Below are positions 49,454 to 57,881 of a stretch of 64,000 nucleotides of DNA, piece after piece. Position 1 is the stretch's first letter. Each line of letters begins with the position of its first letter. Source of the DNA: Thermoanaerobaculales bacterium (GTDB lineage: Bacteria; Acidobacteriota; Thermoanaerobaculia; Thermoanaerobaculales; Sulfomarinibacteraceae); contig DAOPQC010000005.1 in the NCBI GenBank assembly GCA_035358815.1, positions 1-64,000 of the forward strand, given 5' to 3'. The notes beneath the pieces are model-generated. The model did no database searches. It was not told the origin of the DNA and was given only the letters and a program-made list of their open reading frames with translations. A program made the translations under genes and the position numbers.

Positions 49454-50248
49454 TCAGGAGATGTCCGGCAGCAGCGCGTCGAGGTTGTCGAGCTGCGCCA
49501 CCGGGAAGCCCAGCGATGCAGCCCTCGCGTGCTCCCGCGGCGTGTTGTGCCCCCACCCGGCGAGCACCGGCCGCACCCCGAGCGGCGCCACCCGCTCGAG
49601 CTGGTTGACCCGGTCATCAATGAAGGTGATGTCGGAGAACGCGATCCCCAAGCGCTCGGCGAGTGCGGTCAGGTGCTCGGTCTTCTGGATGCCGGTCTCC
49701 TTGTCGAGCCGCAGCCGGCTGGGAATGAGGTCCGCGATCCCGAGGTGCCCGAGCAGCACGTCGACCGAGGCCGCATCGCGCGCCGTCGCGACCGCGAGCG
49801 CCACCCGGCCTGCCGCCCGCCGGAGAAAGGGGGCCAGCCCCGGGTACGAGTCGTAGAGGGCGAGCCAGCGCGCCTCGTCGCCGGTCCGCAGGCCGTCGCG
49901 CGTCTCGTAGAAGGCGAGGTGGAAGGCGCGCAGCCACTCCGGATCGAGCAGCCGGTGGAAGCCGTCCCACGCCGCCTGGTCGGCGAGCTCGAGGCCGAGC
50001 TCCATCGCGTGCAGCGCGACCCCGAAGTCCTCGGAGCGGCTGCCGAGCGGCATCAGCTGCCGGAAGGCGGCGAAGGTCGGCGCAGCCGAGAGGTCGAGCT
50101 CTCCGTCCGCGGCCGCCGGCCCGGCAAGCGTCGCCTCGACCACCGCCGATCCGGGGTGCAGGCGGGCGTAGGTGCGCACCGCGATCGTGAACACCTCGCG
50201 GGCGCTGTCGCTGAGGACGCCGTCGAAGTCGAGCGCGAGGGCCCGCAT
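49454..50248 (-). CDS. HAD-superfamily hydrolase
   Basis: The 264-aa protein has HAD motif I 'LALDFDGVLSDS' (nucleophile Asp and general acid Asp), an alpha-helical cap between about 30 and 150, motif II in 'VALAVATARD', motif III around 'LDKETGIQKTEHL' and motif IV 'ITFIDDRVNQLERV'. It is similar in layout to phosphoglycolate-phosphatase-like enzymes. If so, adjacency to AP endonuclease could mean a role in removing phosphoglycolate, which is speculative. The stop is one base from the xth start. Confidence 0.85.
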   Translation of the reverse strand: MRALALDFDGVLSDSAREVFTIAVRTYARLHPGSAVVEATLAGPAAADGELDLSAAPTFAAFRQLMPLGSRSEDFGVALHAMELGLELADQAAWDGFHRLLDPEWLRAFHLAFYETRDGLRTGDEARWLALYDSYPGLAPFLRRAAGRVALAVATARDAASVDVLLGHLGIADLIPSRLRLDKETGIQKTEHLTALAERLGIAFSDITFIDDRVNQLERVAPLGVRPVLAGWGHNTPREHARAASLGFPVAQLDNLDALLPDIS

Positions 50249-50321
50249 GGCCGTGGAGTGTAGCAGGGCGCCGCGGGCAGGCGGCGCGAGCCCATCGGAG
50301 CTACACCCCTCGTGCCCAGAG

Positions 50322-50484
50322 CCTCGGCCCGCACCCGTTCCCGTACCCGTTCCCGTTCCCGAGACGAGTGACGCCCCTCCGGCTCGTCGCGGGCTCCCGT
50401 CAAGCCAATCAAACGGTTCGAAGCCAGTCCGTCGCATCCGAATGGAGGGATCCGGGAACGGGGACGGGAGCGGGGACGGGAACG
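50322..50484. repeat. facing C-rich and G-rich hexanucleotide tracts
   Basis: CCCGTTCCCGTACCCGTTCC-type repeats at about 50330-50369 face GGGAACGGGGACGGGAGCGG-type repeats at about 50450-50484. The tracts are inverted copies about 80 bp apart, in the 338-bp gap between the HAD gene and the divergent ABC operon. I see nothing else in this gap except the -10 at its right end. Confidence 0.65.
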
Positions 50485-50574
50485 AAGCGTTGGCTCGTCC
50501 GATGATGAATGCCAAGGGTGTGTCCATCCTCTTGCCCCTGGGGATCATGTGGTCGGCCGACCGAGGGCCCCGGC

Positions 50575-50580
50575 TATACT
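50575..50580 (+). promoter_or_regulatory. candidate -10 (TATACT) of a leaderless ABC operon
   Basis: TATACT ends 6 nt before the GTG at 50587 and no ribosome site intervenes. No -35 hexamer is convincing at 16-18 bp. Confidence 0.45.
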
Positions 50581-50586
50581 CCCCGC

Positions 50587-51288
50587 GTGATCCACCTGCG
50601 TTCGGTGGCGCGGACCTTCGACCCGCAGCGGCAGGTGCTGCGGGGCGTCGACCTCGATGTCGACGCTGGCGAGCTGGTGGCCATCACCGGCCGCTCAGGC
50701 GCCGGCAAGACCACCCTCCTCAACGTGATCGGCGGGCTCGACTCCGGCTACCAGGGCTCGGTCGAGGTTGCGGGCCGGCGCCTCAGCGAGCTCGGCGACC
50801 GTCAGCTGAGCGCCTTCCGAAACCGCTCGGTGGGGTTCGTGTTCCAGGCCTACAACCTGCTCGAGCAGCTGACCGTGTCCGAGAACGTCGCGCTGCCGTC
50901 GGTGTTCGCCGGGGGCTCCCACGGCCGCGAAGGCCGGGAGGAGGTGCGACGGCGGGCGCTGGAATCGCTCGCCGCGGTGGGCCTCGACGGCCGAGCGAAC
51001 GACCGCCCGGCCGTGCTCTCGGGCGGCGAGCGCCAGCGCGTCGCGATCGCCCGCGCGCTGCTGCAGCGGACGCCGCTGCTGCTGTGCGACGAGCCGACCG
51101 GGAATCTCGACGAGGCCACCGGCGCGCAGATTGCGGAGCTGCTGCGGGAGGTCCGCGAACGGCGCGGCGTGACCGTGGTGGTGGCCACGCACGACGCAGC
51201 TATCCGCCGGTTGGCCGGCCGCGTGCTCGAGCTGCGCGACGGTGCCCTGGCCGAGCGCGAGCCCGAGTTGCCAGGGGGCGGCCGATGA
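50587..51288 (+). CDS. ABC transporter ATP-binding protein (LolD/MacB-like)
   Basis: The 233-aa ATPase has Walker A 'ITGRSGAGKTTLLNVIGGLD', Q-loop 'VGFVFQAYNLLEQLTVSENVALP', signature 'VLSGGERQRVAIARALLQRTPLLLCDEPTGNLD' and H-loop 'VVVATHDAAIRR'. The 'YNLLEQLTV.ENV' and 'DEPTGNLD' blocks place it with MacB/LolD/FtsE-type exporters. The GTG start at 50587 is 7 nt from a TATACT -10, so the mRNA may be leaderless. Its stop overlaps the permease ATG (ATGA). Confidence 0.92.
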   Translation: MIHLRSVARTFDPQRQVLRGVDLDVDAGELVAITGRSGAGKTTLLNVIGGLDSGYQGSVEVAGRRLSELGDRQLSAFRNRSVGFVFQAYNLLEQLTVSENVALPSVFAGGSHGREGREEVRRRALESLAAVGLDGRANDRPAVLSGGERQRVAIARALLQRTPLLLCDEPTGNLDEATGAQIAELLREVRERRGVTVVVATHDAAIRRLAGRVLELRDGALAEREPELPGGGR

Positions 51289-52652
51289 GCCTGCGTCCGT
51301 CACTGCGGCTGGCCCTGCTCGAGCTGCGCCGGGGCTGGCGCCGGCTTGCGGCCGCCGGGATCGGCATCGCGCTCGCCGTGGCGTCGCTGGTCTTCCTGCT
51401 CGCCCTCGGCCTCGGCCTGCGCGCGACGCTCCTCGGCGAGGTGCTGCCACTCGACCGTTTGGAGGTGGCGAGGGAAGCGACGAGCCTCGACCTGTTCGGG
51501 GTCCGTCTGCCGCTCGGCGGTGACACCCTCGACAGCGCCGCGATCGAGCGGCTGCAGCAGATCCCGGGCGTGCGCCGGGTCTTCCCGAAGATGAAGCTGA
51601 CCGTACCGGCGGTGGCGTCGGCGGGCGGCTGGCTGCTCGGCTCGGCGCTGCAGACCGAGCTGGTGGTCGACGGAATCGACCCCGGGCTGGTGGCCGACGA
51701 GGTGGGCGCGGCGTTCCAGGTGACGGCGCGGGCGTTGCCGGCGGCGTGCGCGGACGACCGCGACTGCGGCGACGACGCCTGGTGCGTGCCGGCCGGCGGT
51801 CCAGGGGCCGGCAGCTGCCGCCCCTACGTGCCCGCCCTCGTCTCGCACCACCTCCTCGAGCTGTACAACGGTTCGCTGCGGCGGGTCTACCATCTGCCCC
51901 AGCTCAACCCGGACAAGCTGATCGGCGCGACCGCCGAGCTGACGGTCGGCGCCTCGATGGTGCGTGGCGACGCCTGGGGCGTGGCGGCGCAGGAGCGGGT
52001 GCGGCTGGTCGGCTTCTCGGACCGGGCGATCGCCTTCGGCCTGACCCTGCCGCTCGAGGTCGTCCGCGACCTCAACGCCCGCTTCTCGTCGTCCCCAGCG
52101 GCCGACGCCTTCCACTCGGCGGTGCTCCAGCTCGAGTCGCCGGGGAGCGGGGCGGCGGTGATCGCCGCGGTGGAGGAGCTCGGACTCGCGGTCACCGACC
52201 GGGGCGCGCGCCGCACCGCAGGCCTGCTGGCGCTGCTGATGGCGATCGCGGCGCTGGTCGGCGCCGCAGTGCTGGCCGTGGCCGCGACCGCCGTTGCGCA
52301 CGCGTTCTTCATCGGCGTGAGCGGCCGCCGGCGGGAGATTGCCGTGCTGCGGGCGATCGGTGCGACGCGCGGCGACATCCGCGGGTCGGTGGTCACCGAG
52401 GCGGCCGCGGTCGGGCTGGCGGCGGGAGTCCTCGGGGTGGCGGCGGCGGCTGCTGGCGCCCTCCTTGTCGACAGGCTCGCGGTGAGCTGGATCGCGGACC
52501 TGCCGTACCGCCCGGACAGCTTGTTCCGGATCGAGCCGTGGCTGGTGGCCGGCGGGCTGGCGGTCGCGATCGTGGCGGCGGTGCTGGGCGCGCTGCCGGG
52601 GGCACGGCGATCGGCGGCGCGGGACCCTGCTGACACCCTGTCCGGCCCCTGA
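51285..52652 (+). CDS. FtsX/MacB-like ABC permease with Cys-rich periplasmic insert
   Basis: The 455-aa permease has one helix near residues 20-45, a large periplasmic domain (about 46-310) and three C-terminal helices with the FtsX signature 'GVSGRRREIAVLRAIGATRGDIRGSVVTEAAAVGLAAGVLG'. This is the MacB/LolC type of topology. The periplasmic part carries a compact cysteine cluster: CADDRDCGDDAWC, followed by a fourth Cys within 15 residues. This 'C..D.DC.....C' pattern is reminiscent of small disulfide modules in exported proteins. With the ATPase it probably extrudes a lipoprotein, peptide or lipid. Confidence 0.88.
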   Translation: MSLRPSLRLALLELRRGWRRLAAAGIGIALAVASLVFLLALGLGLRATLLGEVLPLDRLEVAREATSLDLFGVRLPLGGDTLDSAAIERLQQIPGVRRVFPKMKLTVPAVASAGGWLLGSALQTELVVDGIDPGLVADEVGAAFQVTARALPAACADDRDCGDDAWCVPAGGPGAGSCRPYVPALVSHHLLELYNGSLRRVYHLPQLNPDKLIGATAELTVGASMVRGDAWGVAAQERVRLVGFSDRAIAFGLTLPLEVVRDLNARFSSSPAADAFHSAVLQLESPGSGAAVIAAVEELGLAVTDRGARRTAGLLALLMAIAALVGAAVLAVAATAVAHAFFIGVSGRRREIAVLRAIGATRGDIRGSVVTEAAAVGLAAGVLGVAAAAAGALLVDRLAVSWIADLPYRPDSLFRIEPWLVAGGLAVAIVAAVLGALPGARRSAARDPADTLSGP

Positions 52653-52919
52653 GGCTTCCGGGCCGCGCGCTCGCTGGTCCTGCGCCGCTCCGTCTCTGGG
52701 CCCGTGCCGGCCTGCGCCTCGAGTCTTCGAATCTGCCGTTCGGAGACGGAGACGGAGATGGGCACCGGCGAGGCCGCCGGACTCCAGCCCCGGGGCGATC
52801 GCGCGGTGAGGGCGATTCGGGAGCGGGAACGGTGGGCGTCAATCCCCAACCCCTAACCCCTGACCGCTAAACCCAGGGTGGGAGGGTGGTCGGGGCAACG
52901 TGCTACTCTGACGAGGCCC
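52653..52919. other. repeat-rich intergenic gap
   Basis: It contains a GGAGACGGAGACGGAGATGG run near 52740 and a C-rich run CCCCAACCCCTAACCCCT near 52845. No gene is seen. A TACTCT hexamer near 52902 may be the -10 for the ABC importer operon. Confidence 0.5.
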
Positions 52920-54344
52920 ATGATCCCGCCGTCTTCCGACCGTCAGAAGGCGACCACCCAGCCGCCCGCGGAGCGCGGCTGGCAGTGGCTGCCGCGCGCT
53001 GGCTGGCTGGTGGTCGTCGGGCTGCTGGCGGTCTTCGTGTGGGGCCTCGACCGCCGCGGCCGTCTCGAGTCGATGGGCGAGCAGGCCGTGCAGATGCTGT
53101 TCGTGCCGTCGGTCGAGCAGGGCACCCTGGTGCGGCGGGGCGACGAGCTGGCCCGCTTCGTCCGCGCCGACAGCGGCCTGACGCTCCGCTCCCAGGTCCC
53201 GACCTCGTACGCGGCCGTGATCCAGGCGCTGGGCGCGGGGCAGGCTGACGTCGCCTGGATCCCGCCCTTCGCCTATGTGGTCGCCAATGCCCGCTACGGC
53301 GCCGAGGCGCGGCTGCAGGTGGTGCGCTCGGTCGACCGCTACGCGATCGTCGTCGTCCGCTCGAGCGCCGGGGAGCCGCAGCGCCTCGAGGACCTGGCCG
53401 GACGCCGGGTCGCGTTTTCGGCGTCGGTGCAGGGGCAGCTGCGCACGATGGTGATGGAGCGCCTCGACGGGGCGGCTCCGGGCTGGGTCGAGGTCGCGGC
53501 CGGAGACGACCGGGATGCGGTTCGGCTTCTGGTGGAGCGACAAGACGGGGTCGACGCGGCGGTCAGCCGCCACGTCTACTCGGCGCCGCACGACCTGGTC
53601 GGCGACGGCCGCAAGGAGCTGGAGGCCGATCGGCCCGGCACGCTGCGCGAGACCCGGGTCGTGGACACCACCGAGACGGCGGCGCCGGAGCTGTCGAGCG
53701 TCTACTACGGTTGCGTGCTGACGCGCAGCGACAGCGGCATCCATCGCCTCGAGGATCTCCAGGGCAGGAGCTTCGCGTTCTCGGACGAGACCTCGACGTC
53801 GGGCCACATCTTCCCGCGCGTGCTGCTCCAGCGCAGCGGCATCGCCCTCGGCCACGTCCTGTTCGCGGGCGGCCACCCCAACGTGGTGCAGGCGGTGTAC
53901 GACGGCAAGGTGGCGGCCGGTGCGACCTTCTACTCGCCGCCGTCGGCGATCAACGAGCGCGACGGCACCCTGGTCGCAGACGCCCGCTTCCTGATCGTCA
54001 AGAACATGAAGACCGCGGGAGAGCGAGCGGCCTACCTCGAGCAGGTGCGGGTCCTGGCGTTGACCGACCCGATCCCCAATGACGTGTGCTGCGTGAGGCG
54101 CGGCTTCCCCGAGGCGGTCTGGCAGCGGTTTGCGGCCTCGCTCGACCGCTTTCTGGCCACCCCGGACGGTCAGAGCGCCTACTACGACCTGGTGGCCGGC
54201 GTGGCGGCCGCGCCGTGCAGCGACGCCGACTTCGACGGCTTCCGGAGCGCTCTCCGGAGCTCGGGCGTCAGCGCGGTCAGCCTGCTCGAGGCGGCGGAGG
54301 AGCGGCTGCGCGGCCAGCGCGAGAAGGCCGGCGGTGCCCGGTGA
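52920..54344 (+). CDS. PhnD-like substrate-binding protein with internal duplication
   Basis: The 474-aa periplasmic binding protein of a phosphate/phosphonate-type ABC importer is anchored by one N-terminal helix (about residues 30-44). 'FVPSVEQGTLVRRGDELARFVRADSGLTLRSQVPTSYAAVIQALGAGQADVAWIPPFAYV' matches the PhnD opening. The block 'RLEDLAGRRVAFSASVQGQLRTMVMERL' recurs about 130 residues later as 'RLEDLQGRSFAFSDETSTSGHIFPRVLLQRSGI', so one lobe is repeated. That explains a length well above the usual 300-340. Ligands could be phosphonate, phosphite or another small anion. The TGA overlaps the next GTG. Confidence 0.87.
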   Translation: MIPPSSDRQKATTQPPAERGWQWLPRAGWLVVVGLLAVFVWGLDRRGRLESMGEQAVQMLFVPSVEQGTLVRRGDELARFVRADSGLTLRSQVPTSYAAVIQALGAGQADVAWIPPFAYVVANARYGAEARLQVVRSVDRYAIVVVRSSAGEPQRLEDLAGRRVAFSASVQGQLRTMVMERLDGAAPGWVEVAAGDDRDAVRLLVERQDGVDAAVSRHVYSAPHDLVGDGRKELEADRPGTLRETRVVDTTETAAPELSSVYYGCVLTRSDSGIHRLEDLQGRSFAFSDETSTSGHIFPRVLLQRSGIALGHVLFAGGHPNVVQAVYDGKVAAGATFYSPPSAINERDGTLVADARFLIVKNMKTAGERAAYLEQVRVLALTDPIPNDVCCVRRGFPEAVWQRFAASLDRFLATPDGQSAYYDLVAGVAAAPCSDADFDGFRSALRSSGVSAVSLLEAAEERLRGQREKAGGAR

Positions 54345-55132
54345 CGGCAGCGCCGACCGGACCAGCGGTGCTCCTGGAAGGCCTGGGCATGGTCTACCCG
54401 GGGGGCGTGCGCGCGCTCGCGGGCGTCGACCTCGAGGTGCGGGAGGGCGAGTTCCTGGCGGTGCTGGGTCTTTCCGGCTCCGGCAAGTCGACCCTGCTGC
54501 GCTGCATCAACCGGCTGATCGACCCGAGCGAGGGCCGGGTCTTCATCTTCGGGCGCGAGGTGACGGCGCTGCGCGGCGCCGAGCTGCGCGCGCTTCGGCG
54601 CCAGGTCGCCATGATTTTCCAGCAGTTCAACCTGGTGAAACGCCACAGCGTGCTGAGCAACGTCCTGTCGGGGGCCCTCGGGCGCAGCAAGCTGCTGCCG
54701 AGCCTCGCGCTGGCGTTTCCGGCAGCCGAGCGCGAGCGCGCCGTCGGCTGCCTGGAGCGGGTGGGCCTCGCCGACCGCGCGGAGAGCCGGGCCGACGCCC
54801 TGTCCGGCGGCCAGCAGCAGCGGGTGGCGATCGCCCGCGCCCTCATGCAGCAGCCGGAGCTGATCCTCGCCGACGAGCCGGTGGCGTCGCTCGACCCCGC
54901 GCTGCGGCACTCCGTGATGCGCCACATCGAGGCCCTCAACCGCGAGGAGGGCCTGACCGTGCTCTGCTCGTTGCACGACATCGACCTGGTTGCCCGCTAC
55001 GCCACCCGACTGGTGGCGCTGCGCGACGGCCGACTGGTGTGGGACGGCACGCCGGCCGGCTTCGACCGGGCCACCTTCAAGGAGATCTACGGTGAGGAGG
55101 CGGAACCGGCCTCGGGGTCGGGGATGGGATGA
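54341..55132 (+). CDS. PhnC-like ABC importer ATPase
   Basis: The 263-aa ATPase has Walker A 'LGLSGSGKSTLLRCINRLIDPSEGRVFIFG', 'VAMIFQQFNLVKRHSVLSNVLSGALG', signature 'ALSGGQQQRVAIARALMQQPELILADEPVASLDP' and 'VLCSLHDIDLVARYATRLVALRDGRLVWDG'. 'RCINRL..P..G.....G' and 'FNLV.R..V..NVL.G.LG' are characteristic of PhnC. The GTG start overlaps the binding-protein stop, and its own stop overlaps the permease start, so the three genes form one tightly coupled operon. Confidence 0.92.
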   Translation: MTAAPTGPAVLLEGLGMVYPGGVRALAGVDLEVREGEFLAVLGLSGSGKSTLLRCINRLIDPSEGRVFIFGREVTALRGAELRALRRQVAMIFQQFNLVKRHSVLSNVLSGALGRSKLLPSLALAFPAAERERAVGCLERVGLADRAESRADALSGGQQQRVAIARALMQQPELILADEPVASLDPALRHSVMRHIEALNREEGLTVLCSLHDIDLVARYATRLVALRDGRLVWDGTPAGFDRATFKEIYGEEAEPASGSGMG

Positions 55133-56208
55133 CCGTGCCGGCCTCCTCCGCGCGTGGCCGCGCCGCTGAGCGTGCCAGCATCGTGGCCATCGACTGGGCG
55201 CTGATCGCGATCGCCTGGCTGATGGTCGAGTTCCTTGCGTTGGCCTTCTCGGGCCGCCGCGGGCCGACCGGCATGCTGCTGACCGCCGAGCAGATCCTCG
55301 ACCTCCTGCACTACGCGTGGGCGCTTCTCGGCGGCCTGGGGCTGGCCGCAGCATGGTCGGCGCTCGAGCGGGTGTTGGGCTCGTCGCCTGGACGCTCGCT
55401 GACCGGTGGGGTGCCGGCCTCGGAGGCCGAGCTGCCCTGGAGCCAGACCGTGCGCGGCTGGTTCGCGGCGGTCTTCATCGAGCTCACGTTCTTCACCGGC
55501 TGGCTGATCACCGAGCTCGAGCTGGTCACCTTCCTGACCAAGTTCGGCAAGGCGGCGGACATCGTGCGCGGCCTCGCCCATCCCTCGGCAAGCGTCCTCC
55601 ACGAGGGCCTGATCCTGCTCGTGCAGACCATCTTCCTGGCCTTCATGGCGACCGCGTTCGCGATCCCGATCGCCTTCGTCCTCGCCTTCCCGTCGGCCCG
55701 CAACCTGACCCGCGGCAGCCGACTCGCCAGGATCGGCTACCTGGTCTCGCGCACCGTGATGAACTTCGTGCGCGCGGTCGAGCCGCTGGTGTGGGCGCTG
55801 ATCTTCATCTCGTGGGTCGGCATCGGCCCCTTCGCCGGGGTGCTCGCGCTGTGGGTGCACTCGGTGGCGGCGCTGACCAAGCTCTACTCGGAGCAGATCG
55901 AATCGATCGATCCGGGGCCGATGGACGCGATCACCGCCACCGGCGCGAGCACCCTGCAGGTGCTGCGCTACGGCGTGGTGCCGCAGGTCATTCCGCCCTT
56001 CCTGTCCTTCACCATCTACCGCTGGGACATCAACGTCCGGATGTCGACCATCATCGGCTTCGTCGGCGGCGGCGGCATCGGCTACATCCTGAAGCCGCGG
56101 GTCGACCTCGGCGAGTGGGGCGAGGTCGGTACCCTGGTGCTGCTGATCGCGGCCACAGTTTGGGTCATGGACATCTTGAGCGCCAAGATCCGCGAGCGCA
56201 TCGTCTGA
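55129..56208 (+). CDS. PhnE-like ABC importer permease
   Basis: The 359-aa membrane protein has an extra N-terminal portion with two or three helices (to about residue 125) before the standard PhnE core. The core has 'GLILLVQTIFLAFMATAFAIPIAFVLAFPSARNLT', 'TVMNFVRAVEPLVWALIFISWVGIGPFAGVLALWVHSVAALTKLYSEQIESIDPGPMDAITATGASTLQVLRYGVVPQVIPPFLSFTIYRWDINVRMSTIIGFVGGGGIGY'. The EAA-type loop (Glu-x2-Glu... Thr-Gly-Ala) interacts with the ATPase. It is the last gene of the operon. A palindromic repeat follows its stop. Confidence 0.9.
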   Translation: MTVPASSARGRAAERASIVAIDWALIAIAWLMVEFLALAFSGRRGPTGMLLTAEQILDLLHYAWALLGGLGLAAAWSALERVLGSSPGRSLTGGVPASEAELPWSQTVRGWFAAVFIELTFFTGWLITELELVTFLTKFGKAADIVRGLAHPSASVLHEGLILLVQTIFLAFMATAFAIPIAFVLAFPSARNLTRGSRLARIGYLVSRTVMNFVRAVEPLVWALIFISWVGIGPFAGVLALWVHSVAALTKLYSEQIESIDPGPMDAITATGASTLQVLRYGVVPQVIPPFLSFTIYRWDINVRMSTIIGFVGGGGIGYILKPRVDLGEWGEVGTLVLLIAATVWVMDILSAKIRERIV

Positions 56209-56210
56209 TC

Positions 56211-56283
56211 CGAAAGCCGGAAGTGAAGCCTGCTGATCTCTGCCGGCCCGCAGGGACCGCCGGGCGTTTCACATCCGGATTTC
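56211..56283. repeat. palindromic element behind the phnE-like gene
   Basis: GAAAGCCGGAAGTGAAGCC near 56212-56230 and GGCGTTTCACATCCGGATTT near 56263-56282 are imperfect inverted repeats around about 32 nt. It could be a 3' foldback or terminator-like structure. It has no T tract. Confidence 0.5.
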
Positions 56284-56352
56284 AAATCTGTTGAAGGTCA
56301 GGAAGCTGGCATCGGAAGCGGGCGCGGAAGGGGAAGCAGAAGCAGGGGAGGC

Positions 56353-57258
56353 CTACGCCTCGGCGGGGAAGGCGCCATGGGTGTAGTAGTGCTCGAGCAG
56401 GAGGTCCTTCTCGCGGTAGCGGGTGATCAGCCAGTCGCGGAGCTCGTGCTCGAGGCGTGGCAGGGACTCGATCGGGAAGCGCCGCACGTGAACGTGGATG
56501 CGGTCGACCGAGCCGGTGATGTACTGCCACAGCGTCGGGACGCCGCCGACGTAGCCGATGGTCACGTCGTAGACGGCGTGCAGGTGGCTGCCGAGGCCGT
56601 CGATCGTCGCCGCGAATCCCTTCGAGCGGGGGACCAGCACGTGGCGGGTGGCCTCGAGCCCGTTGGCGGCCGCCCACTCGGCGTTGGCGCGCAGCTTCTC
56701 CGGGGTCGAGCGGGTGCCCTCCGCGAACGACACCAGCCAGACCGGTATGCGCTCGCGCACCAGGGTGGCGAAGGTCCGCCGGATCCGCTCCCGGTCGGCC
56801 GTCCAGTCGCGGGACAGGAACGGGCAGCCGATGAACTGCATGCCCCAGCCGACCCCCGGGATCCACTTCAAGGTCTTCTTGACGAAGAATTTGAGGTCGC
56901 CGAGCCGGCGCTTGCCGCGGGCCAGGATCATCAGGGCGAGGATGTCGGGCATGTTCTGGTGGTTGACGAGAACGAGGGCGTTCTCGTCCGACGGCAGGTC
57001 CTCGCCGGTGATCACAAGCCGGGTGCCGTTGAAGCGCTGGCTGGCGATGACGCAGGCGCCCCACCAGGTGTTGGCGCACCAGCGGTTGAAGCGCCGGAAC
57101 GCCCGCCGCGAGAACGGCACCAGCGCCAGGCTCGCCGTCTGCGCGCCGTTGAAGGCGAGCAGGCTCGCGAACCCGAAACCGGTGACCGGCACGGCCCTGG
57201 CAAGACGGGCGATGCGGACCCGCCTCCGGGCGTCGTCCCTGAGCGGGGGCAGCGGCAT
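56353..57258 (-). CDS. 1-acyl-glycerol-3-phosphate acyltransferase-like protein (PlsC family)
   Basis: The 301-aa protein has N-terminal hydrophobic segments. The acyltransferase block is 'NALVLVNHQNMPDILALMILARGKRRLGDLKFFVKKTLKWIPGVGWGMQFIGCPFLSRDW', with NHQNMPD (H-x4-D motif). 'IPVWLVSFAEGTRSTPEKLRAN' is the substrate-binding EGTR block. The arrangement resembles the YihG/LCLAT-type acyltransferases that act on lysophospholipids. Its ATG follows the stop of the lipoprotein gene with no gap. The 3' side carries another G/A-rich tract (about 56310-56345). Confidence 0.86.
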   Translation of the reverse strand: MPLPPLRDDARRRVRIARLARAVPVTGFGFASLLAFNGAQTASLALVPFSRRAFRRFNRWCANTWWGACVIASQRFNGTRLVITGEDLPSDENALVLVNHQNMPDILALMILARGKRRLGDLKFFVKKTLKWIPGVGWGMQFIGCPFLSRDWTADRERIRRTFATLVRERIPVWLVSFAEGTRSTPEKLRANAEWAAANGLEATRHVLVPRSKGFAATIDGLGSHLHAVYDVTIGYVGGVPTLWQYITGSVDRIHVHVRRFPIESLPRLEHELRDWLITRYREKDLLLEHYYTHGAFPAEA

Positions 57259-57615
57259 CTACTTGCCGCCCGCCTTCTCCTTGACGTCCTTGGCGGCTTC
57301 CTCGACCGCCCCGGCTGCGTCCTCGACCACGCCGGCCGCCGCGTCCTTGGCGTCCTCGTAGGCGTCGGCGGCCGCGTCCTTGGTGTCGTCCCACGCCTCG
57401 CCGGCCGCGTCGCCGGCGTCCTCGGCCAGCCCCTTGGCGCCTTCCGCAACGTCCTCGGCAGCGTCGCCCATGGTCTGGGCCGCCTTATCTGCAGCCTCCT
57501 CCATCTTCCTGCCGGCCTTCTCGGCAGCGTCCTTGGCGTCCTCCTTCGAGCACGCCAGCGCGAACCCGGCGATCACCAGCACCGCGAGCAGCGCGAGCAA
57601 CGAACGAATCTTCAT
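57259..57615 (-). CDS. LEA-like repeat lipoprotein
   Basis: The 118-aa protein has the lipobox LALAC-S (Cys22). An almost uninterrupted charged amphipathic helix follows, rich in Ala, Asp, Glu and Lys ('AKDAAEKAGRKMEEAADKAAQTMGDAAEDVAEGAKG', continuing to 'KDVKEKAGGK'). It has the 11-residue-like periodicity of group 3 LEA or apolipoprotein-type helices. It is likely an outer- or inner-membrane lipoprotein with a stress-protective or coiled-coil role, which is inferred from composition. Its TAG is immediately followed by the acyltransferase ATG. Confidence 0.8.
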   Translation of the reverse strand: MKIRSLLALLAVLVIAGFALACSKEDAKDAAEKAGRKMEEAADKAAQTMGDAAEDVAEGAKGLAEDAGDAAGEAWDDTKDAAADAYEDAKDAAAGVVEDAAGAVEEAAKDVKEKAGGK

Positions 57616-57794
57616 CGTGAGCGTCTCCTTCGCACAGGGACGGGCCGAGTCGGGCGGTTGCTCCACCGGGCCCAGGCGCCGGCCGTCCGTGGCGCACTGC
57701 ATCGTACAACAGAGAGGGGACATGGTTCGATTGCGTCTCGAAGCGGTTGGCTGGTGTGGACTGCTGGGGCGAGGCCAAGGCGGCGGTGGGGTCA

Positions 57795-57869
57795 TCCGGG
57801 AACGGGATCGGGGACGGGGACGGGGCGGGCGGTAGTCCCTATCCCCAAGATCCCAGATCCTGGATCCTG
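57795..57869. repeat. G-rich tract followed by C-rich CAGATCC motif (foldback)
   Basis: GGGAACGGGATCGGGGACGG-type repeats (57799-57831) are followed by CCCTATCCCCAAGATCCCAG, so G and C blocks can pair. It is the same composite as at 21702-21768 and lies just beyond the stop of the DUF1684 gene. Confidence 0.6.
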
Positions 57870-57881
57870 TTCTCCGCCGCC

